64,000 nt of DNA, taken from Rudaea sp. 3F27F6. Its GTDB lineage: Bacteria; Pseudomonadota; Gammaproteobacteria; Xanthomonadales; Rhodanobacteraceae. Positions 11,001-18,468 of the stretch are shown here, piece by piece. A program made the position numbers and the translations under genes. The notes beneath the pieces are model-generated. The model ran no database searches and had not been told where the DNA came from. It worked only from the letters and a program-made list of their open reading frames with translations. The stretch spans positions 62,001 to 126,000 of the forward strand of contig NZ_SCNG01000007.1 of assembly GCF_005503555.1 (NCBI RefSeq), written 5' to 3'. How positions within the stretch are numbered: position 1 is the stretch's first letter; every line of letters starts with the position of its first letter.

Positions 11001-11521
11001 GTGCTCACATCGTCGTCCGGATACATCGTCCGGCTCGACACCACCGACAGCACGCCCGGAGTCGCACGGACGAGATCGGCCTCCCTATCGCTCAGCGTCA
11101 ATACGGCGCCGTTGATCGCATTCTGGAAAGTGCGTGAGAACGTCACCGAGCGACCAATCGTCTTCTCGATCGAAACTTGATGCTGCGCTTGCGCCGCGAC
11201 GAGAGTCGCTCGATAACTGCGTGCATTGTCGCTGCGCATGTCCATATAGGCACGGCCGTTGGCCTTGGTACCAAAAGGAATCGCGTCGCTCGCGCGCAAA
11301 CCCTGCGTGCCTTGCGATCTCAAGGCGCGATTGCGCAGAGCGACCGACGGCTCGGAAAACATCACGATATAAGTCTTGCCGTCGACGCTGGCAGCACTGC
11401 TCGCGCCGCCGGCACGCACGGAACCGGTCGCCACCGGGCCTGCCTGCGTCGTCGCAGTCGTCGCCAAGCATGCCGCGATTCCGGCAGCCAGAAGGCGTGG
11501 CCGCATGAAATTCGAAATCAT
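8021..11521 (-). CDS. Secreted S8 (subtilisin-like) serine peptidase with PA insert
   Basis: Predicted extracellular serine protease of 1166 residues. A signal peptide (about 1-27, ending TTQA) follows the ATG at 11521, which has an AGGAG sequence 8 bases upstream. An I9-type propeptide begins near KTYIVMFSEP. The catalytic triad is Asp224 (IGIIDTG), His295 (TNGHGSH) and Ser662 (DSGTSMASPH), with the oxyanion Asn399 (ALSAGN). A PA domain is inserted at about 430-590, as in large subtilases. About 500 residues follow: beta-rich modules, an Asp-rich segment and a C-terminal Ser/Thr/Gly-rich part. Base composition looks lower in G+C than the neighbouring ribosomal genes. It occupies the site directly upstream of rpsL. 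Substrate unknown. Confidence 0.93.
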   Translation of the reverse strand: MISNFMRPRLLAAGIAACLATTATTQAGPVATGSVRAGGASSAASVDGKTYIVMFSEPSVALRNRALRSQGTQGLRASDAIPFGTKANGRAYMDMRSDNARSYRATLVAAQAQHQVSIEKTIGRSVTFSRTFQNAINGAVLTLSDREADLVRATPGVLSVVSSRTMYPDDDVSTRFIGADILWRGNNLRPPAPGFTYPTLSSLFGDLNQGTGYKGDGVVIGIIDTGYNSQSPSFQAADASGYAVTNPLGSGNYIGDCNVSSISLGGCNDKVIGVYDAYSRGLGKTGVNVEDTNGHGSHTASTAGGNARQGGILGFSANLSGIAPHANLSIFSIVSPGTGTASDVSELTAIEDAIEDGVVDVLNMSFGGCMEPNYWNDPVSLGFLAAQDANIFTALSAGNTRPVTTCARQAAQTPGTVGNAMPWVTTVAATTPPAGQASLQLSLTGPGKPPAATQGITLTEGTYDTPLAAPFPAGTPIVLSPQFDAGDPGSQNAPTHGADGCNAYPADTFKNAIALISRGTCGFAVKVPNAIAAGAVSVIIADNRVEGPFSPTVGPPSVGVSVFSVAQADGIALQKYLGTSSGVGAASLGFPSSRPSGQGDVLGDFSLIGPVLTPVPFDVIKPDIAAPGVGTLAAFNNAFMTAEGLIVSNNNPDIVAFDSGTSMASPHIAGAAALLVQARPDWTASEIKSALMMTAVTNGVTKADGKTPAGVYDVGAGRVQVDKAAAAGLVLTENGDNFRAADPTKGGDVSTFNIASMQNFSCAGSCSFTRTFRSTQKTTTTWTTGTTGSLADKITIEPATFTVPAGGTVKLTVTVNTRSLIAGGSYSTGSVLLFAPDPLPGYQSLADLHLPVSVAVPAPSVATSANVVNINLNGKATGSATLDFANIGGGSMTFAPKAGGVAPLVWANQKDNSAYYNFTSTHYLNPGQGDLDQFLADDFVVSGNAVDLGLIVATGHAVHSLASFGTGLGVHWRIYPDNNGVPGTQAAWSYDATAGSPGVSVAGDVISLDLAAAQQATGLAAGRYWLSVYPDLPCNDKGDGKGCTEGWSWDTSWYGNDTSWAYTSSDPNATWSTGGTSGYGPGLAMAVVTRVACANPPSWLTLTPNGGAGLVTAGSPATVTFSAAKAGYAPNASASSYVCFGTSYQDPILSTQIPKNTIAVQVNAKN

Positions 11522-11700
11522 CTCCCGCTCTCCTCGATATCTTTTAGTACACGGCTGCATCGTTGAACGACGGCCGGCTCCGTTGCCTGAGCGAGCGGCG
11601 AACCTTCTGGCGAGGGCCGCGTCACCGCGGTTTCTCGCATGGTCTGTGCCCTCCCCAGCCGTTAGACTCTACGCCTCATCGCAGCCGCACATCAACCAGC

Positions 11701-12765
11701 TTGACCTCTATCGATTCCCCGCCGAGCGTCATCCTCTACTGTCGCGCCGGCTTCGAAGGCGAGTGCGCGCAGGAAATCACTGCGAACGCCGCAGACCTCG
11801 GTCTGTTCGGCCATGTACGCGCCGTGCGCGACGACGCTTTTGTGGAGTTCGTCGCAACATCGGCGGTACATGTGAGCGACGTGCTCGGCGCCGCCGATGC
11901 GCGCAACCTCATCTTCGCCCGGCAGGCACTGGCCTGCTTCGCCCGCCTGCGCGAGTTGCCCGCGCGCGATCGCGTCACGCCGATTCTGACGACGCTGCGC
12001 GAAAGCACCGGGCGCTACGCCGACGTCATCGTCGAAGCGCCCGACACCAACGAAGGCAAGGCCCTTGCACCGTTCTGCCGCAGCTTCGGCAATGCCCTCG
12101 TCGGCGCGATGAAGAAGGCTCGCTTGATCGATCCCGCGGCCCGCCAACGGCTGCACGCCTTCTTTCCGCAAAGCGACAGCGTTTATCTGTGCATCGGCGA
12201 TGTCGAACGGACTTCGCCGTGGCCGCAGGGCATTCCACGCCTGAAGTTTCCGCGCGAAGCGCCGAGCCGATCGACGCTCAAGCTCGACGAAGCCTTTCTC
12301 GTTCTGCTCGATGAAGACGAGCGCGCGCGCTGGCTCAAGCCCGGCATGAGCGCGGTCGACCTCGGCGCCGCGCCGGGCGGCTGGACGTGGCAGCTCGTGC
12401 GCCGTTCGATACGCGTCGCCGCCGTCGACAACGGCCCGATGGACGCCGCGTTGATGGAGTCGGGGCTTGTCTCGCACGTGCGCGCGGACGGTTTCCGCTG
12501 GCGCCCGCAGAAACCGGTCGACTGGCTGGTCTGCGACATGGTCGAGCAGCCGCGCCGCGTTGCGACCTTGATCGCGCAATGGCTGGCCGACGGCCTGTGC
12601 CGGCAGACGATCTTCAATCTCAAGCTGCCGATGAAGAAGCGCTACGACGAAACCGTGCTCTGTCTCGCAATCCTGCGCGATGCCGTCGGAGCGCGAGGCG
12701 AGGTCCGCGCCAAACAGCTCTATCACGACCGCGAAGAGATCACGGTCTTCGCGCGCGGCGCGTAG
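11701..12765 (+). CDS. rlmM: 23S rRNA (cytidine-2498-2'-O)-methyltransferase
   Basis: RlmM methylates the 2'-O of C2498 in the peptidyl-transferase loop of 23S rRNA using SAM. The N-terminal THUMP-like half begins SVILYCRAGFEGECAQEI, as in other RlmM proteins, and the C-terminal Rossmann half has the SAM loop VDLGAAPGGWTWQL, then WLVCDMVEQP and FNLKLPMKKR, which carry catalytic Asp/Lys positions. I chose the TTG at 11701 (354 residues, near the 347-366 usual length) because the open frame upstream to 11563 shows no similarity to the family and would overlap the divergent peptidase promoter. No clear Shine-Dalgarno is seen, so the start is the weak point. Confidence 0.88.
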   Translation: MTSIDSPPSVILYCRAGFEGECAQEITANAADLGLFGHVRAVRDDAFVEFVATSAVHVSDVLGAADARNLIFARQALACFARLRELPARDRVTPILTTLRESTGRYADVIVEAPDTNEGKALAPFCRSFGNALVGAMKKARLIDPAARQRLHAFFPQSDSVYLCIGDVERTSPWPQGIPRLKFPREAPSRSTLKLDEAFLVLLDEDERARWLKPGMSAVDLGAAPGGWTWQLVRRSIRVAAVDNGPMDAALMESGLVSHVRADGFRWRPQKPVDWLVCDMVEQPRRVATLIAQWLADGLCRQTIFNLKLPMKKRYDETVLCLAILRDAVGARGEVRAKQLYHDREEITVFARGA

Positions 12766-12882
12766 CGGCGTGAGGCCCACTGAACTTCGCCTGATTGCGC
12801 AATTACAAAAGATTACGCCTGCAATCGATCCACGCTATGCTTGCCGGCCTTTTGCTCGCCGCGCCGCGAAATCCGTTTGCCG

Positions 12883-13614
12883 ATGAAACAACTGCGTTCG
12901 TTCCTGCCTCTTTTGATCCTGATCGGCATCGGTGTCGCGCTGTTTTTTTCCGGCGTGCTCGACCGCTTCCGCCCGGACAATCTCGCCGCCGAACAGGCCA
13001 ATCTGCAGGTCCTGATCGCCGAGCGCCCGATTCTCGCCGGGCTCGCGCACATCGGCGCGGTGATGCTCGCGATCGCGACCGGCCTGCCGGGCATGGTGGT
13101 ATTGATCATGGCCGGCGGCATGATTTTCGGTGTGCTGATCGGTGCCGCACTGAACATCGTCGGCGTCACCCTGGGCGCGGTGATCCTGTTTCTCGCCTCG
13201 CGCCGCGCGTTCGGCGATCACAGCCACGGCGAGCAGGCGCCGGGGCTCGTTTCGCGTCTGCGCGGCGGCTATCTGGCTCAACCGATCAGCTATACCTTCT
13301 TTCTGCGCCTGGTGCCGTTCTTTCCGTTCGGCGGAGTTACCGTCGCGCTGGCGTGGCTGCGCTGCCCGTTGTGGCTGTTCGTGACCGCGACCGCGATCGG
13401 CGGCCTCGCCATGACCGGCATCGAGACCTGGCTCGGCGCCTCGCTGGCCAAGAACATCGGCGCGAACAAGGCGATCAGCGCCGACCTGCTGCACGATCCG
13501 CAGGTGCTCTGGCCAATGATCGGTCTGGTCCTGCTCGCCATCGTGCCGATCGCGATCAACAGGCTGCGCGCGCCGAAAGCCGTCGCGGCCGCCCCGGAAA
13601 GCCGCAAAAATTGA
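12883..13614 (+). CDS. TVP38/TMEM64 (VTT/DedA-type) membrane protein
   Basis: A 243-residue polytopic inner-membrane protein of the VTT superfamily. The hallmark re-entrant segment lies in LPGMVVLIMAGGMIFG, and the second signature FFLRLVPFFPFGGVTVALA corresponds to the conserved R-x-x-P-x-x-P-F region. There are about five to six hydrophobic segments, starting with LPLLILIGIGVALFF. Bacterial relatives are implicated in lipid or polyprenyl-phosphate carrier transport; that is family knowledge, not shown here. The ATG at 12883 (MKQLRSFL) is preferred to one 14 codons upstream, which would add a soluble charged leader. Next to a glucan synthase gene (76 bases). Confidence 0.8.
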   Translation: MKQLRSFLPLLILIGIGVALFFSGVLDRFRPDNLAAEQANLQVLIAERPILAGLAHIGAVMLAIATGLPGMVVLIMAGGMIFGVLIGAALNIVGVTLGAVILFLASRRAFGDHSHGEQAPGLVSRLRGGYLAQPISYTFFLRLVPFFPFGGVTVALAWLRCPLWLFVTATAIGGLAMTGIETWLGASLAKNIGANKAISADLLHDPQVLWPMIGLVLLAIVPIAINRLRAPKAVAAAPESRKN

Positions 13615-13690
13615 GGGGCGGTATCGCATCGGCTATCCTGCCACGCTTTGACGCGCCGCCGGGCGCGGCCACGACGACCAAGGCCACGTT

Positions 13691-16336
13691 TTGAGTTCCG
13701 CAGCGAGACCTTCCACCCCGCTTTCGTTTTGGCGCGCCGCGTTCCTCGCGGTGATCATCGCCGCGGCCAACCTCGCCTTCTGGGCGGCGCTGAACCGGCC
13801 GAAGGAAGTGCCGGAGTTCGACGGCAAGATCGGCGGCTTCGCCTACAACCCGTACCAGCGCTATCAGAGCCCGCACAAGCAGATTTTCCCGAGCCTCGAA
13901 GACATCGACGGCGATCTGAAATTCCTGTCGACGCGCACCGATCGCATCCGCACCTATTCCTCGATCGAGAACCCGGCGGTGCCGGCAATCGCAAAAAAGT
14001 ACGGCCTCAAGGTATTGGCCGGCACCTATCTCGACCGCCGCTGGCAGCGCAACGAAGACGAGATCGCCGCGTTGATCGCCGCGGCGCGCGACAACGACAA
14101 TATCGATCGGGTCATGGTCGGCAATGAGACCTTGTTCCGCGCGGACATGAGTGTGGATGAGCTGATCGCCTATCTCGATCGCGTGCGTGCGCAAGTCAAG
14201 GTGCCGGTCTCGACCGCGGAACCGTACTGGGTATGGATCAAGTATCCGCAGCTCGCAAAGCACGTCGATTTCATCGCGATCCATCTGTTGCCGTACTGGG
14301 AAAAAATTCCGCGTAAAGATGCGGTCGGCATCGGCGCGCTCGGCAACTACGTGCAATTGCAGAGCGCATTTCCGGGCAAGAAAATCGTGGTCGGCGAGAT
14401 CGGCTGGCCTTCCGCGGGCGATCGCAACCAGGTCTCGCAACCTTCGGTCGAAGATGAGGCGCAGTTCATTCGCCAATGGGTCAAGGAAGCCGCCTGGCGC
14501 AAAATCGACTACTACCTCATGGAGGCCTTCGATCAGCCTTGGAAAGAGGCGGACGAGGGCCGCGTCGGCGCGTACTGGGGCGTCTACGGAGCTGACCGGC
14601 AGCCGAAATTCTCGTTCACCGGGCGCATCGTCGAAGACCCGTCGTGGCCGAAGAAGGCGCTCATCGCCTCCCTGCTTTCGCTGCTGCCGATGTTCTTCTT
14701 CGCACGCCACTTCATGCGCTTCAAGTGGATGGGCGTGCTGTTCTTCTGCGTGCTGATCCAGCTATCCGCGTCGCTGCTGGTCTGGTCGGCGACGCTGCCG
14801 TTCGCGTTCTATCTGAGTCCGTTCGACTGGACCATGCTCGTCGTGCTGTTCCCGGCGCAGTTGGCGATCATCCTGATCCTGTTGATCAACGGCTTCGAGT
14901 TCACCGAAGTGCTCTGGCGCAAGTACTGGCAGCGCGGCTTCGGCCTGCTCTCGCCGAAGCCCGAGGACCGGCAGCCGTTCGTCTCGATCCATCTCGCCGC
15001 GTGCAACGAGCCGCCCGAGATGGTGATCCTCACCCTCGACTCGCTCGCCGCGCTCGACTACGAGAACTTCGAAGTGCTCGTGATCGACAACAACACCAAG
15101 CGCGAGGAAGTGTGGAAGCCGGTCGAGGAATACTGCGCCAAGCTCGGGCCGAAGTTCCGCTTCTTCCATCTCAATCCATGGCCGGGCTTCAAGGCCGGCG
15201 CGTTGAATTTCGGCCTCGAGCAGACCGACCCGCGCGCTGAAGTCGTTGCCGTGGTCGACGCCGACTACGCCGTGCGTGCCGATTGGCTCAAGGCGTTGAC
15301 CGGCTATTTCAACGACCCGAAGGTCTGCGTCGTGCAGTGCCCGCAGGCGCATCGCGACTGGGAGCACAACGAATTCCGCCGCATGACCAATTGGGAATAC
15401 GACGGCTTCTTCCGCATCGGCATGCACCATCGCAACGAGCGCAACGCGATCATCCAGCACGGCACGATGACGATGGTGCGCCGCGACCTGCTCGAATCGA
15501 CCGGCAAGTGGTCGGAGTGGACGATCTGCGAAGACGCCGAACTCGGTCTGCGCCTGATGCACGCCGGCTACGAACTCGTCTACGTCGACGAAGTCATGGG
15601 CCGCGGTCTCACCCCGGCCGACTTCACCGCGTACAAGTCGCAGCGCTACCGCTGGGCGTTCGGCGCGATGCAGATTCTCAAGGGCCGCTGGAACTGGATG
15701 ACGCGCAAGGGTCCACTGACCGCCGGCCAACGTTTCCACTTCCTCACCGGCTGGTTCTCCTGGTTCGCCGACGCGCTGCACATGGTCTTCACCGGCCTCG
15801 CGCTGTGGTGGACCGCGGGCATGCTCGCCCTGCCTAAGTACTTCGCCCTGCCGCTCGATCTGTTCATCTATCCGATCATCGGCTTCTTCCTGTTCAAGGC
15901 GGCGGTCGGCATCATTCTCTACCGCGTACGCGTGCCGTGTTCGTGGAAGGACACGATCATGGCGTCGATCGCCAGCATGGGCCTCTCGCACGCGATTGCA
16001 CGGGGCATCTATCTCGGCCTGTGGAAAAAGAAAGGCGAGTTCGTGCGCACGGCGAAAAGCCGACGCCTGTCGAAGAAACCCAATCCGTTCACCGCGGTGC
16101 GCGAAGAATTGTTGATGTTCATCGCCATCGTGCTCGCGATTGCCGGGATGCTCGGCCTGCCGACTCTGCTCAGCCATTGGATCAGCGGCGGCGTGGAAGC
16201 GCCCGGAACGCGCCATCTGACCGATTATTCCGAAGGCAAGCTCTGGATCTTCATCCTCGCGGCGCAGGCGATTCCCTATCTGTCGGCGCTGGTCGGCGCG
16301 ATGGTCGCCGCACGCTCGGGAGAAGAAAGCGGCTGA
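13691..16336 (+). CDS. GH17-GT2 fusion, beta-glucan synthase/transglycosylase (NdvB-like)
   Basis: An 881-residue membrane protein that combines two enzymes. A TM helix (about 14-33) is followed by a periplasmic GH17 domain (45-310) with acid Glu146 (VGNETLF) and nucleophile Glu236 (GEIGWPSAG). Two or more TM helices (325-400) lead to a cytoplasmic GT2 domain (430-680) with the DAD motif at 523-525, the ED at 614-615 (CEDAELG) and QRYRW at 651-655. Further TM helices close the protein. The architecture matches NdvB-type beta-(1,3)-glucan synthases in which GH17 remodels or branches the chain. The only available start is TTG at 13691. Likely makes a periplasmic or exported glucan. Confidence 0.85.
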   Translation: MSSAARPSTPLSFWRAAFLAVIIAAANLAFWAALNRPKEVPEFDGKIGGFAYNPYQRYQSPHKQIFPSLEDIDGDLKFLSTRTDRIRTYSSIENPAVPAIAKKYGLKVLAGTYLDRRWQRNEDEIAALIAAARDNDNIDRVMVGNETLFRADMSVDELIAYLDRVRAQVKVPVSTAEPYWVWIKYPQLAKHVDFIAIHLLPYWEKIPRKDAVGIGALGNYVQLQSAFPGKKIVVGEIGWPSAGDRNQVSQPSVEDEAQFIRQWVKEAAWRKIDYYLMEAFDQPWKEADEGRVGAYWGVYGADRQPKFSFTGRIVEDPSWPKKALIASLLSLLPMFFFARHFMRFKWMGVLFFCVLIQLSASLLVWSATLPFAFYLSPFDWTMLVVLFPAQLAIILILLINGFEFTEVLWRKYWQRGFGLLSPKPEDRQPFVSIHLAACNEPPEMVILTLDSLAALDYENFEVLVIDNNTKREEVWKPVEEYCAKLGPKFRFFHLNPWPGFKAGALNFGLEQTDPRAEVVAVVDADYAVRADWLKALTGYFNDPKVCVVQCPQAHRDWEHNEFRRMTNWEYDGFFRIGMHHRNERNAIIQHGTMTMVRRDLLESTGKWSEWTICEDAELGLRLMHAGYELVYVDEVMGRGLTPADFTAYKSQRYRWAFGAMQILKGRWNWMTRKGPLTAGQRFHFLTGWFSWFADALHMVFTGLALWWTAGMLALPKYFALPLDLFIYPIIGFFLFKAAVGIILYRVRVPCSWKDTIMASIASMGLSHAIARGIYLGLWKKKGEFVRTAKSRRLSKKPNPFTAVREELLMFIAIVLAIAGMLGLPTLLSHWISGGVEAPGTRHLTDYSEGKLWIFILAAQAIPYLSALVGAMVAARSGEESG

Positions 16337-16436
16337 CGCCGATCGGCGGCGCCGCGTTTACGACTTGATAACTACGATGGCCCGAGTGCCGTGCTATAAA
16401 ACAGCCAGGGCTGCGAAGCGTAGGGAAACGATCCGC

Positions 16437-18230
16437 TTGAATCGACACGCCATCCATCGTGCCGCGGCGTTGGCCGCATTGCTCGCCTGCTCCGCGGCGC
16501 AGGCGGGTACGATCACGACTCAGATCGACGGCATCGACGACTCGCTCAAGCCCGTAGTCGCCGCGTCCGCCGAAATCACCCAGTACGAAAAGCAGGACGT
16601 CAGCGCCGCCCAGGCGCGGCGCCTGTACACGAACGCCGGAGAGCAGATCGCCAAGGCGCTCGAGGCCTATGGTTACTACAGCGCACAGACCGACGGCGAG
16701 TTGAAAGAGACGCCGCAGGGCTGGACCGCGATCATCCACGTGCGCCCCGGCGAGCGCCTCAAGGTCGGCGACTACAGTGTCGAAGTGCCGAGCCCGGCGC
16801 GCGAAGAGAAAGAGGTCGCCAAGGCCCTCATCGAATTTTCGCCGAAGGCCGGCCAACCGTTCGACAGCACCGCCTACGAAAAGAGCAAAGCCGCCGTGCA
16901 GTCGGCGCTGTTCTCGGTCGGCTATCTCGATGCCAAGCAGATCGAACACAAGGTCGAAGTCTCGCGCAGCGCCAATCGCGCCACGATCTCGCTCAAATGG
17001 GACGTCGGTGAGCGCTATCGCTTCGGCGAAGTCGTGTTCAAGGGCAGCCAGCTCGACGACGGCGTGCTCGACCGTTACGTGCCGTGGCATCGCGGCGATT
17101 TCTACAGCCAGACCCGACTCCTGCGCCTGCAGCAGAAACTGATCGATGCCGACTACTTCGCCATCGTCGACGTGCAGCCGGACAAGGAGAAGGCCAAGGA
17201 CGGCGTGATTCCGATCGATGTCACCGTCGCCCCGGCCAAACGAAACATCTACTCCGGCGGAGTGTTCATCGATTCCGACATCGGCCCCGGTATCAAAGGC
17301 TCCATCACGCGACGTTGGGTCAACATGCGCGGGCACAAGGCGAAGATCGAAGCCGAAATCGCGCAGCGCGAAAAGATGCTCGCCGGCACCTATACGATCC
17401 CGCTGCCGGGCGACAACGACCGCGCCTACAACTTCGGCGTCGCCTACCGCAACATCAATACCGAAACCGTCCAATCCGACACATTGCGCGCAACCGCGAA
17501 CGAAACGCGCTACTGGCACGGATGGCTGCGCACGATCGGCGTCAACGTATTGAGCGGCACCTATACAGTGGCGAATATCAACGGCAATTCCACCCTCGTT
17601 TACCCTGAGGTGTCGTTGACTCGAAAAAGTATGGACGACAAAGATTTCGTCCGCGACGGCTACTCTCTGAGCTTCGATACGCGCGCAAGCCCCGGTCCCG
17701 CGACCAAGTTCGTGCAGGCGCGCGCCGACGCGAAATGGATTCGCGGCTTCGGCGACCGCCAGCGCCTGATCGTGCGCGGCTCGCTTGGTGCGACTCAGGT
17801 CGATGACTTCGACAAGCTGCCGCCCGAACTGCGCTTCTTCGGCGGCGGCGACCGCTCAATCCGCGGCTACGCCTACCAGACCGTCGGCCCACCGCTGCCG
17901 GCCAGCCTGCTGCCGATCGCGCTGGAGCGCTGCAAGACCGGCCAGTCCACGACCGACTGCAACAACCTCATTATCGGCGGCAAGAACCTCGCCGTCGCGA
18001 GCGCCGAGTACGAGTACTACTTCACCTCGAACTGGGGCATCGGCACCTTCATCGATGCGGGCGACGCATTCAGCACCTTCGGCAATTACAAGACCCACAT
18101 CGGCACGGGCCTCGGGCTGCGCTGGCGCTCACCGGTCGGCATGGTGCGCGCCGACCTCGGTTTTCCGGTCAACGATCCCGAGGGTCGGCATGGCGTGCAG
18201 CTGCACCTCACGATCGGCCCCGATTTGTAA
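16437..18230 (+). CDS. tamA: Translocation and assembly module outer-membrane protein TamA
   Basis: An Omp85-family outer-membrane protein of 597 residues that works with TamB in inserting some outer-membrane proteins or in moving phospholipids. The signal peptide (LNRHAIHRAAALAALLACSA, cleaved after AQA) follows the TTG at 16437, preceded by AGGGA about 12 bases away. POTRA-like repeats cover about 25-260, and the barrel carries the L6-type motif RFFGGGDRSIRGY (the R-G-Y/F lock of Omp85 proteins). The end LTIGPDL resembles known TamA termini. An ATG 72 bases upstream is in frame but lies before a TATAAA-like -10 element (around 16395), so TTG is preferred. Confidence 0.9.
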   Translation: MNRHAIHRAAALAALLACSAAQAGTITTQIDGIDDSLKPVVAASAEITQYEKQDVSAAQARRLYTNAGEQIAKALEAYGYYSAQTDGELKETPQGWTAIIHVRPGERLKVGDYSVEVPSPAREEKEVAKALIEFSPKAGQPFDSTAYEKSKAAVQSALFSVGYLDAKQIEHKVEVSRSANRATISLKWDVGERYRFGEVVFKGSQLDDGVLDRYVPWHRGDFYSQTRLLRLQQKLIDADYFAIVDVQPDKEKAKDGVIPIDVTVAPAKRNIYSGGVFIDSDIGPGIKGSITRRWVNMRGHKAKIEAEIAQREKMLAGTYTIPLPGDNDRAYNFGVAYRNINTETVQSDTLRATANETRYWHGWLRTIGVNVLSGTYTVANINGNSTLVYPEVSLTRKSMDDKDFVRDGYSLSFDTRASPGPATKFVQARADAKWIRGFGDRQRLIVRGSLGATQVDDFDKLPPELRFFGGGDRSIRGYAYQTVGPPLPASLLPIALERCKTGQSTTDCNNLIIGGKNLAVASAEYEYYFTSNWGIGTFIDAGDAFSTFGNYKTHIGTGLGLRWRSPVGMVRADLGFPVNDPEGRHGVQLHLTIGPDL

Positions 18231-18240
18231 GAGTTTTTTT

Positions 18241-18444
18241 GGCCACGGATTACACGGATGCACACGGATCAAGAGCAAACCGGTCTTTGCTCGTCATTCC
18301 CGCGAAAGCGGGAATCCGGCATCTTTGTTTTTGCGGCTGCTAGAACAAGGGACGGTATGACCACCCCTTCGGCTGCCGAAAGCCTCGCTTTCGCGCAAAT
18401 GACGGGAGCTGCTTTATCCGTGTCCATCCGCGCAATCCGTGGCC
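18241..18444. repeat. Nested inverted-repeat (MITE/REP-like) element between tamA and tamB
   Basis: Terminal repeats 18241-18269 and 18416-18444 are inverted copies matching at 26 of 29 positions (both start GGCCACGGATT when read inward). Inside are a second inverted pair, 18293-18309 against 18387-18403 (15 of 17), and a tight hairpin ATTCCCGC-gaaa-GCGGGAAT at 18296-18315. A T7 run (18234-18240) abuts the left end. No open frame in it looks coding. The whole tamA-tamB gap (18231-18468) is essentially this element plus the tamB ribosome binding region. Confidence 0.85.
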
Positions 18445-18468
18445 CCAAATGCTTTTGAGAACGCAACA

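Noticed and set aside
18234-18240. T7 run after tamA as an intrinsic terminator.
   Set aside because: The only preceding inverted repeat (ATCGG-cc-CCGAT) has a 2-base loop and is too tight; the T run more likely marks the edge of the inverted-repeat element.
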